Positions 32,388 to 41,187 of a DNA stretch of 64,000 nucleotides are shown in pieces; position 1 is the stretch's first letter, and every line of letters starts with the position of its first letter. The stretch comes from Kluyvera intermedia (GTDB lineage Bacteria; Pseudomonadota; Gammaproteobacteria; Enterobacterales; Enterobacteriaceae). Where the stretch lies: NCBI RefSeq assembly GCF_034424175.1, contig NZ_CP139986.1, forward strand, positions 1,922,001 to 1,986,000, given 5' to 3'. Made by a program: the position numbers and the translations under genes. The notes under the pieces are model-generated. The model was not told where the DNA came from, made no database searches, and worked only from the letters and a program-made list of their open reading frames with translations.

Positions 32388-32446
32388 TGGGGCATGTATG
32401 GGACAAATATGCTATTTTTGGGGCATTATGGGACACTATTGGGACG
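32388..32446 (+). repeat. Direct repeats near the prophage right end, possible integrase arm sites
   Basis: tggggcatgtatgggacaaa (32388-32407) is repeated as tggggcattatgggacact (32419-32437), and TATTGGGACG follows at 32437-32446. The 9-mer TATGGGACA occurs twice, 30 bases apart. Short direct repeats next to an attachment core are typical arm-type integrase sites. The identity of the protein that binds them is not shown. Confidence 0.45.
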
Positions 32447-32454
32447 TTATAACA

Positions 32455-32481
32455 CATATGAACTTTACCGATTTTCATATG
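32455..32481 (+). other. Inverted repeat, possible att core or operator upstream of dcyD
   Basis: CATATGAA (32455-32462) and TTCATATG (32474-32481) are exact inverted copies separated by 11 bases. It lies just right of the arm-like repeats, so it could be an attachment core or a regulator site. The prophage-chromosome junction must lie between about 31.9 and 32.6 kb; the other end is outside the window, so the exact core cannot be set. Confidence 0.35.
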
Positions 32482-32610
32482 GCATATACTTATAACACTA
32501 TGAATAAACTAAAGAAAACTCATGCTCTTGGGCGCTCTTTAGTGATTTCTGAAAATAGGGCTACATTTTTCATTTAAGGCGCATAATAAAAACAAGACCA
32601 AGGAGATTTT

Positions 32611-33597
32611 ATGTCACTGCAAAATTTAACCCGTTTTCCGCGTCTGGAATTTATTGGCGCGCCAACGCCGCTGGAGTATCTGCCGCGTTTTTCTGACTAT
32701 ATTGGCCGCGATATTTTTATCAAGCGTGATGACGTCACGCCGCTGGCGATGGGCGGCAACAAGCTGCGTAAGCTGGAATTTTTAGCGGCTGATGCGCTAC
32801 GAGAAGGCGCTGATACGCTTATCACCGCAGGGGCCATTCAATCTAACCATGTGCGTCAGACGGCGGCCGTCGCGGCGAAGCTGGGTCTGCACTGTGTGGC
32901 ACTGCTGGAAAACCCAATGGGGACGAAAGCGGAAAACTACCTCAGCAACGGTAACCGTCTGCTGCTGGATCTGTTTAATGTCCAGATTGAGATGTGCGAT
33001 GCCTTAAACGATCCCAACGCGCAGCTGGCAGAACTGGCAACGCGGGTGGAAGCGCAGGGCTTTCGTCCTTATGTGATTCCGGTTGGCGGTTCGAATGCAC
33101 TGGGTGCGTTGGGCTATGTTGAGAGCGCGCTGGAAATTGCTCAGCAGTGTGAAGGTGCAGTCACGCTTTCCTCCGTGGTGGTTGCATCCGGAAGTGCCGG
33201 AACGCATGCTGGGCTGGCGGTAGGGCTTGAGCAATTGATGCCTGAAGCCGAGCTGATTGGCGTGACCGTATCGCGTAGCGTGGCCGATCAATTACCTAAA
33301 GTGGTGACGCTGCAACAAGAGATTGCCCACAGTCTTGAACTGACTGCGAAAGCCGGGATTACGCTGTGGGACGACTATTTCGCCCCAGGATACGGCATTC
33401 CTAATGACGACGGGATGGAAGCGGTAAAATTGCTGGCTCGTCTGGAAGGGATCTTGCTTGATCCGGTCTATACCGGTAAAGCGATGGCGGGACTTATTGA
33501 TGGTATCAGCCAGAAACGCTTTAAGGATGAAGGCCCCATTCTGTTTATCCATACCGGCGGCGCGCCTGCGCTGTTCGCTTATCATCCTCACATTTAA
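32611..33597 (+). CDS. dcyD: D-cysteine desulfhydrase
   Basis: A 328-residue PLP enzyme nearly identical in layout to E. coli DcyD: FPRLEFIGAPTPLEYLPRFS, the PLP lysine K51 in MGGNKLRKLEF, AGAIQSNHVRQTAAVAAKLG, VASGSAGTHAGLAVGLE, and FIHTGGAPALFAYHPH. It converts D-cysteine to pyruvate, sulfide and ammonia. It is followed by the cystine transporter genes tcyL and tcyN. In E. coli it lies downstream of fliA-fliZ-tcyJ; here a prophage occupies that upstream side, so transcription must start in the 300 bases before it or read out of the prophage. Ribosome site AAGGAG is 7 bases before the ATG. Confidence 0.95.
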   Translation: MSLQNLTRFPRLEFIGAPTPLEYLPRFSDYIGRDIFIKRDDVTPLAMGGNKLRKLEFLAADALREGADTLITAGAIQSNHVRQTAAVAAKLGLHCVALLENPMGTKAENYLSNGNRLLLDLFNVQIEMCDALNDPNAQLAELATRVEAQGFRPYVIPVGGSNALGALGYVESALEIAQQCEGAVTLSSVVVASGSAGTHAGLAVGLEQLMPEAELIGVTVSRSVADQLPKVVTLQQEIAHSLELTAKAGITLWDDYFAPGYGIPNDDGMEAVKLLARLEGILLDPVYTGKAMAGLIDGISQKRFKDEGPILFIHTGGAPALFAYHPHI

Positions 33598-33610
33598 ATA
33601 GAACGCGCTC

Positions 33611-34279
33611 ATGCAAGAAAGTATTCAACTCGTTATCGATTCCGCACCATATCTGCTTAAAGGTGCTGTATTTACGCTCCAGCTCAGTATTGGCGGGATG
33701 TTCTTTGGCCTGATTCTGGGCTTTATACTCGCGCTGATGCGCCTGTCGACCATCGCGCCTGTGCGCTGGCTGGCACGTTGCTATATCTCAATCTTTCGCG
33801 GTACACCGCTGATTGCGCAGCTGTTTATGATCTATTACGGTCTGCCGCAGTTTGGCATCGAACTGGATCCCATTCCATCGGCGATGATTGGTCTGTCATT
33901 AAACACCGCGGCCTATGCGGCGGAAACGCTGCGTGCGGCGATCTCGTCGATTGATAAAGGGCAGTGGGAAGCCGCTGCCAGCATTGGCATGACGCCGTGG
34001 CAAACGCTCCGTCGGGCCATTTTGCCGCAAGCGGGAAGGGTGGCGTTGCCGCCACTGTCGAACAGTTTTATTAGTCTGGTGAAGGACACTTCGCTTGCGG
34101 CAACCATTCAGGTTCCTGAGCTGTTTCGTCAGGCGCAGCTTATCACCTCGCGTACGCTGGAGGTGTTCACCATGTACCTTGCCGCTTCGCTGATTTATTG
34201 GGTGATGGCAACGGTGCTGTCAGCGTTGCAGAACTATTTTGAAAACCAGCTTAACCGCCAGGAGCGAGACCCGAAATGA
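33611..34279 (+). CDS. tcyL: L-cystine ABC transporter permease
   Basis: A 222-residue inner membrane permease (formerly yecS) with about five membrane segments, the first at residues 20-42 (AVFTLQLSIGGMFFGLILGF). The EAA loop EAAASIGMTPWQTLRRAILP contacts the ATPase TcyN. It imports cystine, and related compounds, with the periplasmic protein TcyJ, whose gene is probably left of the prophage. It starts 13 bases after dcyD and overlaps tcyN by 4 bases. Confidence 0.93.
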   Translation: MQESIQLVIDSAPYLLKGAVFTLQLSIGGMFFGLILGFILALMRLSTIAPVRWLARCYISIFRGTPLIAQLFMIYYGLPQFGIELDPIPSAMIGLSLNTAAYAAETLRAAISSIDKGQWEAAASIGMTPWQTLRRAILPQAGRVALPPLSNSFISLVKDTSLAATIQVPELFRQAQLITSRTLEVFTMYLAASLIYWVMATVLSALQNYFENQLNRQERDPK

Positions 34280-35028
34280 GTGCAATTGAAGTCAAAAACC
34301 TGGTGAAGAAATTTCATGGACAGACGGTACTGCACGGTATCGATTTGGAGGTGGACGAAGGTGAAGTGGTGGCGATAATTGGGCCAAGCGGCTCAGGTAA
34401 AACCACGCTGCTGCGCAGTATCAATCTGTTGGAACAGCCGGAAAGCGGCACCATACGAGTTGGGGATATCACCATTGACGCGGCGCGTCCAATCAGCCAG
34501 CAAAAGGGGCTTATCCGCCGTCTTCGTCAGCACGTTGGCTTTGTCTTTCAAAGCTTCAATCTGTTTCCCCACCGTACGGTGATGGAAAACATTATTGAAG
34601 GTCCGGTGATTGTGAAAGGGGAAGATAAACCCGGCGCGATTGCGCGGGCGCGGGAGTTACTTGCCAAGGTTGGATTAACGGGTAAAGAGGAAAGCTTTCC
34701 TCGCCGCTTGTCCGGCGGTCAGCAGCAACGCGTGGCGATTGCTCGTGCACTCGCGATGCGCCCGGATGTTATCTTGTTTGATGAACCGACATCAGCTCTC
34801 GATCCTGAACTGGTGGGTGAAGTGCTGAATACGATTCGCGCGCTGGCGGAAGAAAAACGCACGATGGTGATTGTGACTCATGAAATGAGTTTCGCGCGCG
34901 ATGTTGCGGACCGGGCAATTTTTATGGATCAGGGACGTATTGTGGAGCAGGGTGATGCAAAAGCGTTGTTTGCTAATCCACAGCAAGCGCGTACACGGCA
35001 GTTCCTCGAAAAATTCCTCATGCAATAG
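34276..35028 (+). CDS. tcyN: L-cystine ABC transporter ATPase
   Basis: A 250-residue ATPase (formerly yecC). Walker A is GPSGSGKTT, the ABC signature is LSGGQQQRVAIARAL, and Walker B is VILFDEPTSALD followed by the switch His in VIVTHEMSF. It powers cystine import together with TcyL. The ATGA overlap with tcyL shows translational coupling. A 12-bp hairpin without a T run lies 8 bases beyond the stop. Confidence 0.94.
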   Translation: MSAIEVKNLVKKFHGQTVLHGIDLEVDEGEVVAIIGPSGSGKTTLLRSINLLEQPESGTIRVGDITIDAARPISQQKGLIRRLRQHVGFVFQSFNLFPHRTVMENIIEGPVIVKGEDKPGAIARARELLAKVGLTGKEESFPRRLSGGQQQRVAIARALAMRPDVILFDEPTSALDPELVGEVLNTIRALAEEKRTMVIVTHEMSFARDVADRAIFMDQGRIVEQGDAKALFANPQQARTRQFLEKFLMQ

Positions 35029-35035
35029 CACAAAG

Positions 35036-35066
35036 CTCTGCTCCTGTGGGTGCAACAGGAGCAGAG
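35036..35066 (+). other. Stable hairpin after tcyN
   Basis: CTCTGCTCCTGT (35036-35047) and ACAGGAGCAGAG (35055-35066) pair perfectly around a 7-base loop. With no T run it is more likely an mRNA 3' end protector or a factor-assisted end than a classic terminator. Confidence 0.6.
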
Positions 35067-35347
35067 GCTAATGACTTATTTCACGCCGTAAATGATGACA
35101 TGGCGTGAAGACGGTGCTTTAGATAAAAAGTTTTACTTAAGGATGCCTTATTAATAGGTAGGTTTAATGTCGTCTGCAGAAAGTAAAATACGGTTGAAGA
35201 CCGGTGTGTAGGGCCTTTAGTTACCAAAACAGAGCAAATGGGAATTATTTTTATGAAGAGTGATATTTTATACATATAAATAAGATTTATGTGTTAGTTT
35301 TCTGTATTCATAAAAATAATTGTTAATCAGGGGGTTTCTCGTTTGTG

Positions 35348-36070
35348 ATGAGAGACGATGATTTTTTCAGTTGGCGGCGGGAAATGCTGCATCTTTTTCA
35401 AGCAGCCTCGGAAAGCGAACAGATTTACAGGCTACTGCAGCAGCAAACAGAAAATCTGCAATATGATTTCTTCGCTTTGTGCGTCCGTCATCCAGTGCCT
35501 TTCACACGTCCTAAAATCTCGGCGTATAGCACCTACCCGGAAGCCTGGATGTCGCAGTATAAGTCAGCAAACTTTATGGCTATCGATCCCGTACTTAAAC
35601 CCGATAATTTTTCACTGGGCTTTTTACGCTGGGATGATGAACTGTTTCGTGATGCGCCGGAACTGTGGGATGCCGCCCGCGACCACGGTCTGCAAACCGG
35701 TGCGACTCAGTGTTTGATGTTGGCAAATCATGCTCATGGTTTCCTGTCAATTTCGCGTATGCGCACGACACATAATCCGCACGCGGAGGATGTCATTGCA
35801 TTACGTTTACAGGTTCTGTTAGAGGGAAGTCTGCTGGCGTTATTACGTCTGGAAGATGAGATGGTGATGCCGCGGGAAATGAAATTCAGCAAACGGGAAT
35901 TAGAGATCCTGAAATGGACTGCGGAAGGAAAAACATCAGCAGAAATTTCAATAATTCTGTCTATTTCCGAAAATACGGTGAATTTCCATCAGAAAAACAT
36001 GCAGAAGAAATTCGATGCGCCCAATAAAACGCAGATAGCCTGCTATGCGGCGGCGATTGGTGTGATCTGA
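35348..36070 (+). CDS. sdiA: LuxR-family quorum sensing regulator SdiA
   Basis: A 240-residue protein. Residues about 1-165 are the autoinducer-binding domain (YDFFALCVRHPVPFTRPKIS, YPEAWMSQYKSANFMAIDP); residues about 175-240 the LuxR-type HTH (FSKRELEILKWTAEGKTSAE, SISENTVNFHQKNMQKKF). SdiA senses acyl-homoserine lactones made by other bacteria. Length equals E. coli SdiA, and the C-terminal HTH is far better conserved than the sensor part. I chose the ATG at 35348; a GTG three bases earlier is the alternative. Convergent with yecF across a shared terminator. Confidence 0.94.
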   Translation: MRDDDFFSWRREMLHLFQAASESEQIYRLLQQQTENLQYDFFALCVRHPVPFTRPKISAYSTYPEAWMSQYKSANFMAIDPVLKPDNFSLGFLRWDDELFRDAPELWDAARDHGLQTGATQCLMLANHAHGFLSISRMRTTHNPHAEDVIALRLQVLLEGSLLALLRLEDEMVMPREMKFSKRELEILKWTAEGKTSAEISIILSISENTVNFHQKNMQKKFDAPNKTQIACYAAAIGVI

Positions 36071-36100
36071 TCTGTATTGATGTTCTGCGTGCCAGACCGC

Positions 36101-36136
36101 AAATCGGCTGTCAGCAACGATGCTGACAGCCGATTT
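36101..36136. terminator. Bidirectional terminator between sdiA and yecF
   Basis: A perfect 16-bp stem, AAATCGGCTGTCAGCA (36101-36116) and TGCTGACAGCCGATTT (36121-36136), with a 4-base loop and A/T tracts on both sides. It can end both converging transcripts. Confidence 0.85.
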
Positions 36137-36140
36137 ATTA

Positions 36141-36365
36141 TTACTGGCGGTAAGCTTGTTTAATTTGCTTAACGGTGCTGGAAAATACGGCAGCCTGAGC
36201 GTCATCTTCTAACTGCGCAATTTGCTTTTCCATCTTAATAATCACACGACCTGCGTCTGCCTGGCCCATGGCTTGCAGCATCAGGGTCAGCAGTGACTTC
36301 AGGCAGGAGACTTCCTGTGCCAGGTTTTGATTATTTTCAGCGGTGGAAAAATCAGGTGTGCTCAT
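36141..36365 (-). CDS. yecF: DUF2594 family protein YecF
   Basis: A 74-residue protein matching E. coli YecF: MSTPDFSTAENNQNLAQEV, CLKSLLTLMLQAMGQADAGR, TVKQIKQAYRQ. Helical and soluble; function unknown. It is convergent with sdiA and divergent from uvrY. Confidence 0.92.
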   Translation of the reverse strand: MSTPDFSTAENNQNLAQEVSCLKSLLTLMLQAMGQADAGRVIIKMEKQIAQLEDDAQAAVFSSTVKQIKQAYRQ

Positions 36366-36821
36366 TTATAGCCTCGTACGATTTCTGCGCAATATGCGCA
36401 ATGCGGATTGTGAAAGCGGCGCAGTATACCACAAGGTGGGGGAAAAAAAGGAGTGCCTGTTTTTTGCGCGCTACCCGCCTTGCTATTCGTTATTATTTAA
36501 CGATGCAAACACAGAGAGTTAGCCGCGAAATGTTTAATTACGGTTCTTACTGCGTTAATTATTGTTACATATTCTAAGTCCTATTTATCAAATATACGAC
36601 ATAGGGCGTGTATAACCAGATTATGTCCGTATACGGACTAATCCTTATCTTATGCATCCTACTGTTTTTTAGTGATTTCCAGTAGTTGTACACCTTTATT
36701 TCCAAAAACGAGATCGAAATCGAGGCTCTGGCATTTTTAGACTTTCACAGTTGATATAAAACCCGGTAGTATGGGGAAATTAAGATGTAGTAGCGTTATC
36801 CCTATTCTGGAGATTATTCCT
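36366..36821. promoter_or_regulatory. yecF-uvrY intergenic region with a 14-bp palindrome
   Basis: About 455 bases with no convincing gene. It must hold the divergent promoters of yecF and uvrY. The clearest element is GTCCGTATACGGAC (36625-36638), a perfect 14-bp palindrome about 185 bases before uvrY and a possible operator. I could not assign a regulator to it. Confidence 0.5.
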
Positions 36822-37478
36822 TTGATCAACGTTCTTCTTGTTGATGACCATGAACTGGTGCGCGCAGGGATACGACGCATTCTCGAAGATATAAAAGGTA
36901 TTAGAGTCACAGGCGAAGCTAACTGTGGAGAAGATGCGGTAAAATGGTGCCGTGCTAACCCGGTTGATGTTGTGCTCATGGATATGAACATGCCTGGAAT
37001 CGGTGGTCTCGAAGCAACACGTAAAATTGCGCGTTCAGCGGTTGATACCAAAGTCATCATGTTAACCGTGCATACGGAAAACCCACTTCCAGCAAAAGTG
37101 ATGCAAGCTGGCGCTGCGGGTTATCTGAGCAAAGGCGCTGCGCCACAAGAGGTTGTAAACGCCATTCGCTCAGTATTCTCCGGTCAGCGCTATATTGCTT
37201 CAGATATTGCTCAACAGATGGCGCTGAGCCAGATTGAACCGGAAAAGACAGAATCCCCATTCTCCAGTTTGTCTGAACGTGAATTGCAGATTATGCTGAT
37301 GATCACTAAAGGTCAGAAGGTGAATGAGATTTCAGAACAGTTGAGTCTGAGTCCTAAGACGGTGAACAGTTACCGCTATCGTATGTTCAGCAAACTGAAT
37401 ATACACGGTGATGTTGAACTGACTCACCTGGCAATTCGCCATGGCCTGTGCAATGCGGAGTCGTTAGCAAGTCAGTGA
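36822..37478 (+). CDS. uvrY: Response regulator UvrY (BarA/UvrY system)
   Basis: A 218-residue response regulator starting at TTG (36822), as in E. coli. The receiver has Asp8/Asp9 and phospho-acceptor Asp54 in LMDMNMPG; the C-terminal HTH is LSERELQIMLMITKGQKVNE followed by LSPKTVNSYRYRMFSKL. Phosphorylated by BarA, it activates the CsrB/CsrC RNAs and so controls carbon metabolism and motility, including flhDC translation through CsrA. Ribosome site CTGGAG lies 10 bases upstream. A longer frame to 36771 is open but unlikely. The stop overlaps uvrC (GTGA). Confidence 0.95.
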   Translation: MINVLLVDDHELVRAGIRRILEDIKGIRVTGEANCGEDAVKWCRANPVDVVLMDMNMPGIGGLEATRKIARSAVDTKVIMLTVHTENPLPAKVMQAGAAGYLSKGAAPQEVVNAIRSVFSGQRYIASDIAQQMALSQIEPEKTESPFSSLSERELQIMLMITKGQKVNEISEQLSLSPKTVNSYRYRMFSKLNIHGDVELTHLAIRHGLCNAESLASQ

Positions 37479-39307
37479 GTGATGTTTTTGATTCGAAAGC
37501 CTTTCTGAACACTGTAACCAGCCAGCCCGGCGTTTATCGTATGTATGACGCCGGCGGTACGGTTATTTATGTTGGCAAAGCTAAAGACCTGAAGAAACGC
37601 CTTTCCAGCTATTTTCGCGCTAATGTTGCTTCCCGCAAAACGGAAGCGCTTGTCGCGCAAATCGCGCAGATTGATGTCACCGTTACCCATACCGAAACCG
37701 AAGCGCTGCTGCTTGAGCACAATTATATCAAGCTGTATCAGCCGCGTTACAACGTGCTGTTGCGTGATGATAAATCGTATCCGTTTATTTTCCTGAGCTC
37801 CGATACCCATCCTCGTTTGGCCACCCATCGCGGGGCCAAGCATGCAAAGGGGGAGTATTTCGGGCCCTTCCCAAACGGTTATGCGGTGCGGGAAACGTTG
37901 GCACTACTGCAAAAGATTTTCCCCATTCGCCAGTGCGAGAATAGCGTTTATCGCAACCGTTCTCGGCCTTGCCTGCAATATCAAATAGGTCGCTGCCTGG
38001 GGCCGTGCGTCTCCGGGCTGGTTAGTGACGACGAATATGCCCAGCAGGTTGAGTACGTACGATTGTTCTTGTCTGGAAAAGACGACCAGGTGTTGACGCA
38101 GCTTATCGCCCGGATGGAAAAAGCCAGCCAGTCGTTAGCCTTTGAGGAGGCAGCGCGTATTCGCGATCAGATCCAGGCCGTACGCCGTGTGACTGAAAAG
38201 CAGTTCGTTTCCAATAACGGCGACGATCTTGATGTTATCGGCGTGGCGTTTGAAGCGGGTATGGCCTGTGTTCACGTCTTGTTTATCCGACAAGGTAAGG
38301 TGCTGGGTAGCCGTAGCTACTTCCCTAAGGTGCCGATCGATACGGAACTGGGTGAGGTTGTTGAGACATTTGTGGGGCAGTTCTATTTTCAGGGCAGCCA
38401 GATGCGCACGTTGCCAGGGGAGATCCTGCTCGACTTTACGTTAAGTGATAAAACGCTGCTCGCCGACTCTTTATCAGAGATGGCGGGCCGACGTGTTCAG
38501 GTTCAGACCCGGCCGCGTGGCGATCGTGCGCGTTATCTGAAACTGGCGCGAACCAATGCGGTGACGGCGTTATCGACCAAACTTTCGCAGCAATCCACCG
38601 TTCACCAGCGTTTACGAGCATTGGCCGATGAATTGAAATTACCGGCCATCAAAAGGATGGAGTGCTTCGATATAAGCCATACAATGGGCGAGCAGACCGT
38701 CGCATCATGCGTGGTGTTTGATGCCAATGGCCCATTACGTGCCGAATATCGCCGCTACAATATTACTGGCATCACACCCGGTGATGATTACGCTGCGATG
38801 AACCAGGTTTTACGCCGACGCTATGGTAAGGCTATCGACGAAAGTAAAATCCCGGATGTGATTTTAATCGATGGCGGAAAAGGGCAGTTAGGACAGGCGA
38901 AGACCGTGTTTGCTGAACTTAACGTGCCCTGGGATAAACATCATCCGCTGTTATTGGGTGTCGCAAAAGGCACCGATCGTAAAGCGGGGCTTGAAACGTT
39001 GTTCTTTGAGCCGGAAGGTGAGGGCTTTAGCCTGCCGCCAGATTCGCCAGCGCTGCACGTTATTCAGCATATTCGCGACGAATCGCACGATCATGCCATC
39101 TCCGGGCATCGTAAGAAACGGGCGAAAGTGAAAAGTACCAGTACGCTTGAGACAATCGAAGGGGTTGGGCCAAAGCGGCGTCAGATGCTGCTTAAGTACA
39201 TGGGTGGACTGCAAGGATTGCAGCAGGCGACCATCGATGATATCGCTAAAGTACCCGGAATATCGCAGGGTTTAGCAGAAAAGATCTTCTACTCGTTGAA
39301 ACATTAG
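37475..39307 (+). CDS. uvrC: Excinuclease ABC subunit C
   Basis: A 610-residue repair nuclease, same length as E. coli. The N-terminal GIY-YIG nuclease (PGVYRMYDAGGTVIYVGKAK), the four-Cys segment CLQYQIGRCLGPC, the UVR motif (FEEAARIRDQIQAVRRV), the RNase H-like nuclease with CFDISHTMGEQTVASCVVFD, and the C-terminal tandem HhH (LETIEGVGPKRRQMLLKYMG) are all present. It makes both cuts around DNA damage. Start is GTG at 37475, overlapping uvrY; the two form an operon. Confidence 0.96.
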   Translation: MSDVFDSKAFLNTVTSQPGVYRMYDAGGTVIYVGKAKDLKKRLSSYFRANVASRKTEALVAQIAQIDVTVTHTETEALLLEHNYIKLYQPRYNVLLRDDKSYPFIFLSSDTHPRLATHRGAKHAKGEYFGPFPNGYAVRETLALLQKIFPIRQCENSVYRNRSRPCLQYQIGRCLGPCVSGLVSDDEYAQQVEYVRLFLSGKDDQVLTQLIARMEKASQSLAFEEAARIRDQIQAVRRVTEKQFVSNNGDDLDVIGVAFEAGMACVHVLFIRQGKVLGSRSYFPKVPIDTELGEVVETFVGQFYFQGSQMRTLPGEILLDFTLSDKTLLADSLSEMAGRRVQVQTRPRGDRARYLKLARTNAVTALSTKLSQQSTVHQRLRALADELKLPAIKRMECFDISHTMGEQTVASCVVFDANGPLRAEYRRYNITGITPGDDYAAMNQVLRRRYGKAIDESKIPDVILIDGGKGQLGQAKTVFAELNVPWDKHHPLLLGVAKGTDRKAGLETLFFEPEGEGFSLPPDSPALHVIQHIRDESHDHAISGHRKKRAKVKSTSTLETIEGVGPKRRQMLLKYMGGLQGLQQATIDDIAKVPGISQGLAEKIFYSLKH

Positions 39308-39362
39308 GGGCTCTGTAGCAACATAGGGCTAATATTTACTAACAACAGATAGTTACCACGCC

Positions 39363-39911
39363 ATGCAATATAATATCCCTACATTGCTTACGCTTTTCCG
39401 CGTCATCCTGATTCCGTTTTTCGTGCTGGCGTTCTACCTTCCCGTTGTCTGGGCGTCGTTTGCCTGCGCGCTGATTTTCTTTATTGCCGCCATAACCGAC
39501 TGGTTTGACGGTTATCTGGCCCGTCGCTGGAACCAAAGTACCCGTTTTGGGGCGTTCCTTGATCCGGTTGCCGATAAAGTCATGGTGGCCATTGCGATGG
39601 TACTGGTGGCTGAACACTATCATACCTGGTGGGTCACGTTGCCCGCCGCCACGATGATCGCACGTGAGATCATCATCTCCGCACTGCGTGAGTGGATGGC
39701 TGAACTGGGTAAGCGCAGCAGCGTTGCCGTGTCGTGGATTGGCAAAGTGAAAACGACCGCGCAGATGACCGCGCTGGTGTGGATGCTGTGGCGCCCTAAT
39801 ATGTGGGTGGAGTGGGCCGGTATTGCTCTGTTCCTCGTCGCAGCGGTGCTGACGCTGTGGTCAATGCTGCAATATTTGAATGCGGCACGTGGCGATTTGC
39901 TTCAAGAGTGA
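39363..39911 (+). CDS. pgsA: CDP-diacylglycerol-glycerol-3-phosphate phosphatidyltransferase
   Basis: A 182-residue inner membrane enzyme that makes phosphatidylglycerophosphate, the first step to phosphatidylglycerol and cardiolipin. The CDP-alcohol transferase motif DGYLARRWNQSTRFGAFLD (D-G-x2-A-R-x8-G-x3-D) with its downstream DPVADK is intact. About four membrane segments. It lies 55 bases after uvrC and before the glyW-cysT-leuZ tRNA cluster, the same order as in E. coli. Confidence 0.95.
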   Translation: MQYNIPTLLTLFRVILIPFFVLAFYLPVVWASFACALIFFIAAITDWFDGYLARRWNQSTRFGAFLDPVADKVMVAIAMVLVAEHYHTWWVTLPAATMIAREIIISALREWMAELGKRSSVAVSWIGKVKTTAQMTALVWMLWRPNMWVEWAGIALFLVAAVLTLWSMLQYLNAARGDLLQE

Positions 39912-39961
39912 TCGTTTCGGCGTTATTTTCAGCAAACGATACCAAGTTGCGAAAAATACCG

Positions 39962-39989
39962 TTGACTCACCGCGTCAGATAAGTAGAAT
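39962..39989 (+). promoter_or_regulatory. tRNA operon promoter
   Basis: TTGACT (39962-39967) and TAGAAT (39984-39989) with a 16-base spacer lie about 75 bases before glyW. This is a strong sigma-70 promoter for the tRNA cluster. Confidence 0.7.
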
Positions 39990-40062
39990 GCAACGCATCG
40001 AACGGCAGCACTGGTTGCCAGACGATAGCAAAATCAAGTGGTTATCAAATCAACTTGATAAT

Positions 40063-40138
<76 letters not shown>

Positions 40139-40177
40139 AATTAAAACATCGGCAGTTGCGGGTGTTAAAGATTTAAA

Positions 40178-40251
40178 GGCGCGTTAGCAAAGCGGTTATG
40201 TAGCGGATTGCAAATCCGTCTAGTCCGGTTCGACTCCGGAACGCGCCTCCA
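40178..40251 (+). tRNA. cysT: tRNA-Cys (GCA)
   Basis: A 74-base cloverleaf from GGCGCGTTAGC to ...GCGCCTCCA, with anticodon loop ATTGCAA and T-arm CCGGTTCGACTCCGG. Confidence 0.97.
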
Positions 40252-40262
40252 ATTTTCCCTGA

Positions 40263-40348
40263 GCCCGGATGGTGGAATCGGTAGACACAAGGGATTTAAA
40301 ATCCCTCGGCCATAGGCTGTACGAGTTCAAGTCTCGTTCCGGGTACCA
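40263..40348 (+). tRNA. leuZ: tRNA-Leu (TAA)
   Basis: A class II tRNA of 86 bases from GCCCGGATGGTGG to ...CCGGGTACCA, with anticodon TAA in ATTTAAAAT, a long variable arm and encoded CCA. Confidence 0.97.
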
Positions 40349-40392
40349 TGGGAAATAAACAGAATAATCAAAGCAATAAGCAGTGTCGTGAG

Positions 40393-40414
40393 ACCACCTA
40401 CGGGTGGTTTTTTT
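40393..40414 (+). terminator. Terminator of the tRNA operon
   Basis: ACCACC, loop TACG, GGTGGT (40393-40408), then a T run. It ends the glyW-cysT-leuZ transcript. Confidence 0.85.
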
Positions 40415-40509
40415 GTGTCTGAAAATCACGTTCCGAAGATGGTTTTCTCAGAACGCATAAAATTCACGTATCCTGACTTTCTATAAAGAACGCCCCTAAG
40501 GGCGTGCCC

Positions 40510-41187
40510 TCAGGTCAAATCCTTCATAAACTCATTACGAAACTGCGTAATAGGATTCTTTTTACGTGCCCATTCCGGATGGAAATGGCGCCAGTGCGCA
40601 TCGCTCGCGGTAGCCAGCATCTCATAATCTCCCCGCGTGTCGCCCCAGGCGCGAATATGATACTGCCCGAGTGGGCCATAAACCTCTTCCAGTCGCTTAA
40701 TTTTCTGAATACAGCGGCAGTTATGACCAATAATACGTCCGGTTAGCACGCCATCTTTGCTTTCAAGCTGGGTGCCAATCAATTTCACTCCCAGTCTTTG
40801 AGCAAAAGGGGCAAGTACCAGCATCGGAGAAGCAGAACATAAGGTGACCTCAGCTGCGGAGGATAATTCTGCCGCAACCGCCAGCAGACCGGCGGGGCGC
40901 ATCAACTTGTTCCAGTACTTTTGACAATAAGCTTCTGCACGCGCTTGTAGCCATTTTTCTTCGGTCCCAGCAAGGAAGGTAGTGATTAAAACTTCCTTTA
41001 ATTCGTCGCGGGTTAACTTACGACGAAAGCACTGCAGGGAGGGAATGGCGAGTCGCAGCATTTTCTGACTGAACCGGCGGCGGCCAAACGCAAATCTTAA
41101 AAAGGGAATGAAACTATCGTGGCGGGTTAATGTACCGTCAAAGTCAAAAACAGAAAGGATCTTTTTATCCTGGTCACTACCCGTCAT
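40510..41187 (-). CDS. HAD-IB family hydrolase (phosphoserine phosphatase-like)
   Basis: A 225-residue HAD phosphatase. Motif I is FDFDGTLT, motif II is CSASP (with TLCSASPMLVLAPFA), and motif IV is WGDTRGDYEML. The cap includes KMLRLAIPSLQCFRR. HAD-IB enzymes dephosphorylate phosphoserine, phosphatidylglycerophosphate or similar small substrates; the substrate here is not clear. I chose the start at 41187 (MTGSDQDKK); an upstream in-frame start at 41229 has no ribosome site. It is convergent to the tRNA operon and divergent from the liv operon. Confidence 0.85.
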   Translation of the reverse strand: MTGSDQDKKILSVFDFDGTLTRHDSFIPFLRFAFGRRRFSQKMLRLAIPSLQCFRRKLTRDELKEVLITTFLAGTEEKWLQARAEAYCQKYWNKLMRPAGLLAVAAELSSAAEVTLCSASPMLVLAPFAQRLGVKLIGTQLESKDGVLTGRIIGHNCRCIQKIKRLEEVYGPLGQYHIRAWGDTRGDYEMLATASDAHWRHFHPEWARKKNPITQFRNEFMKDLT

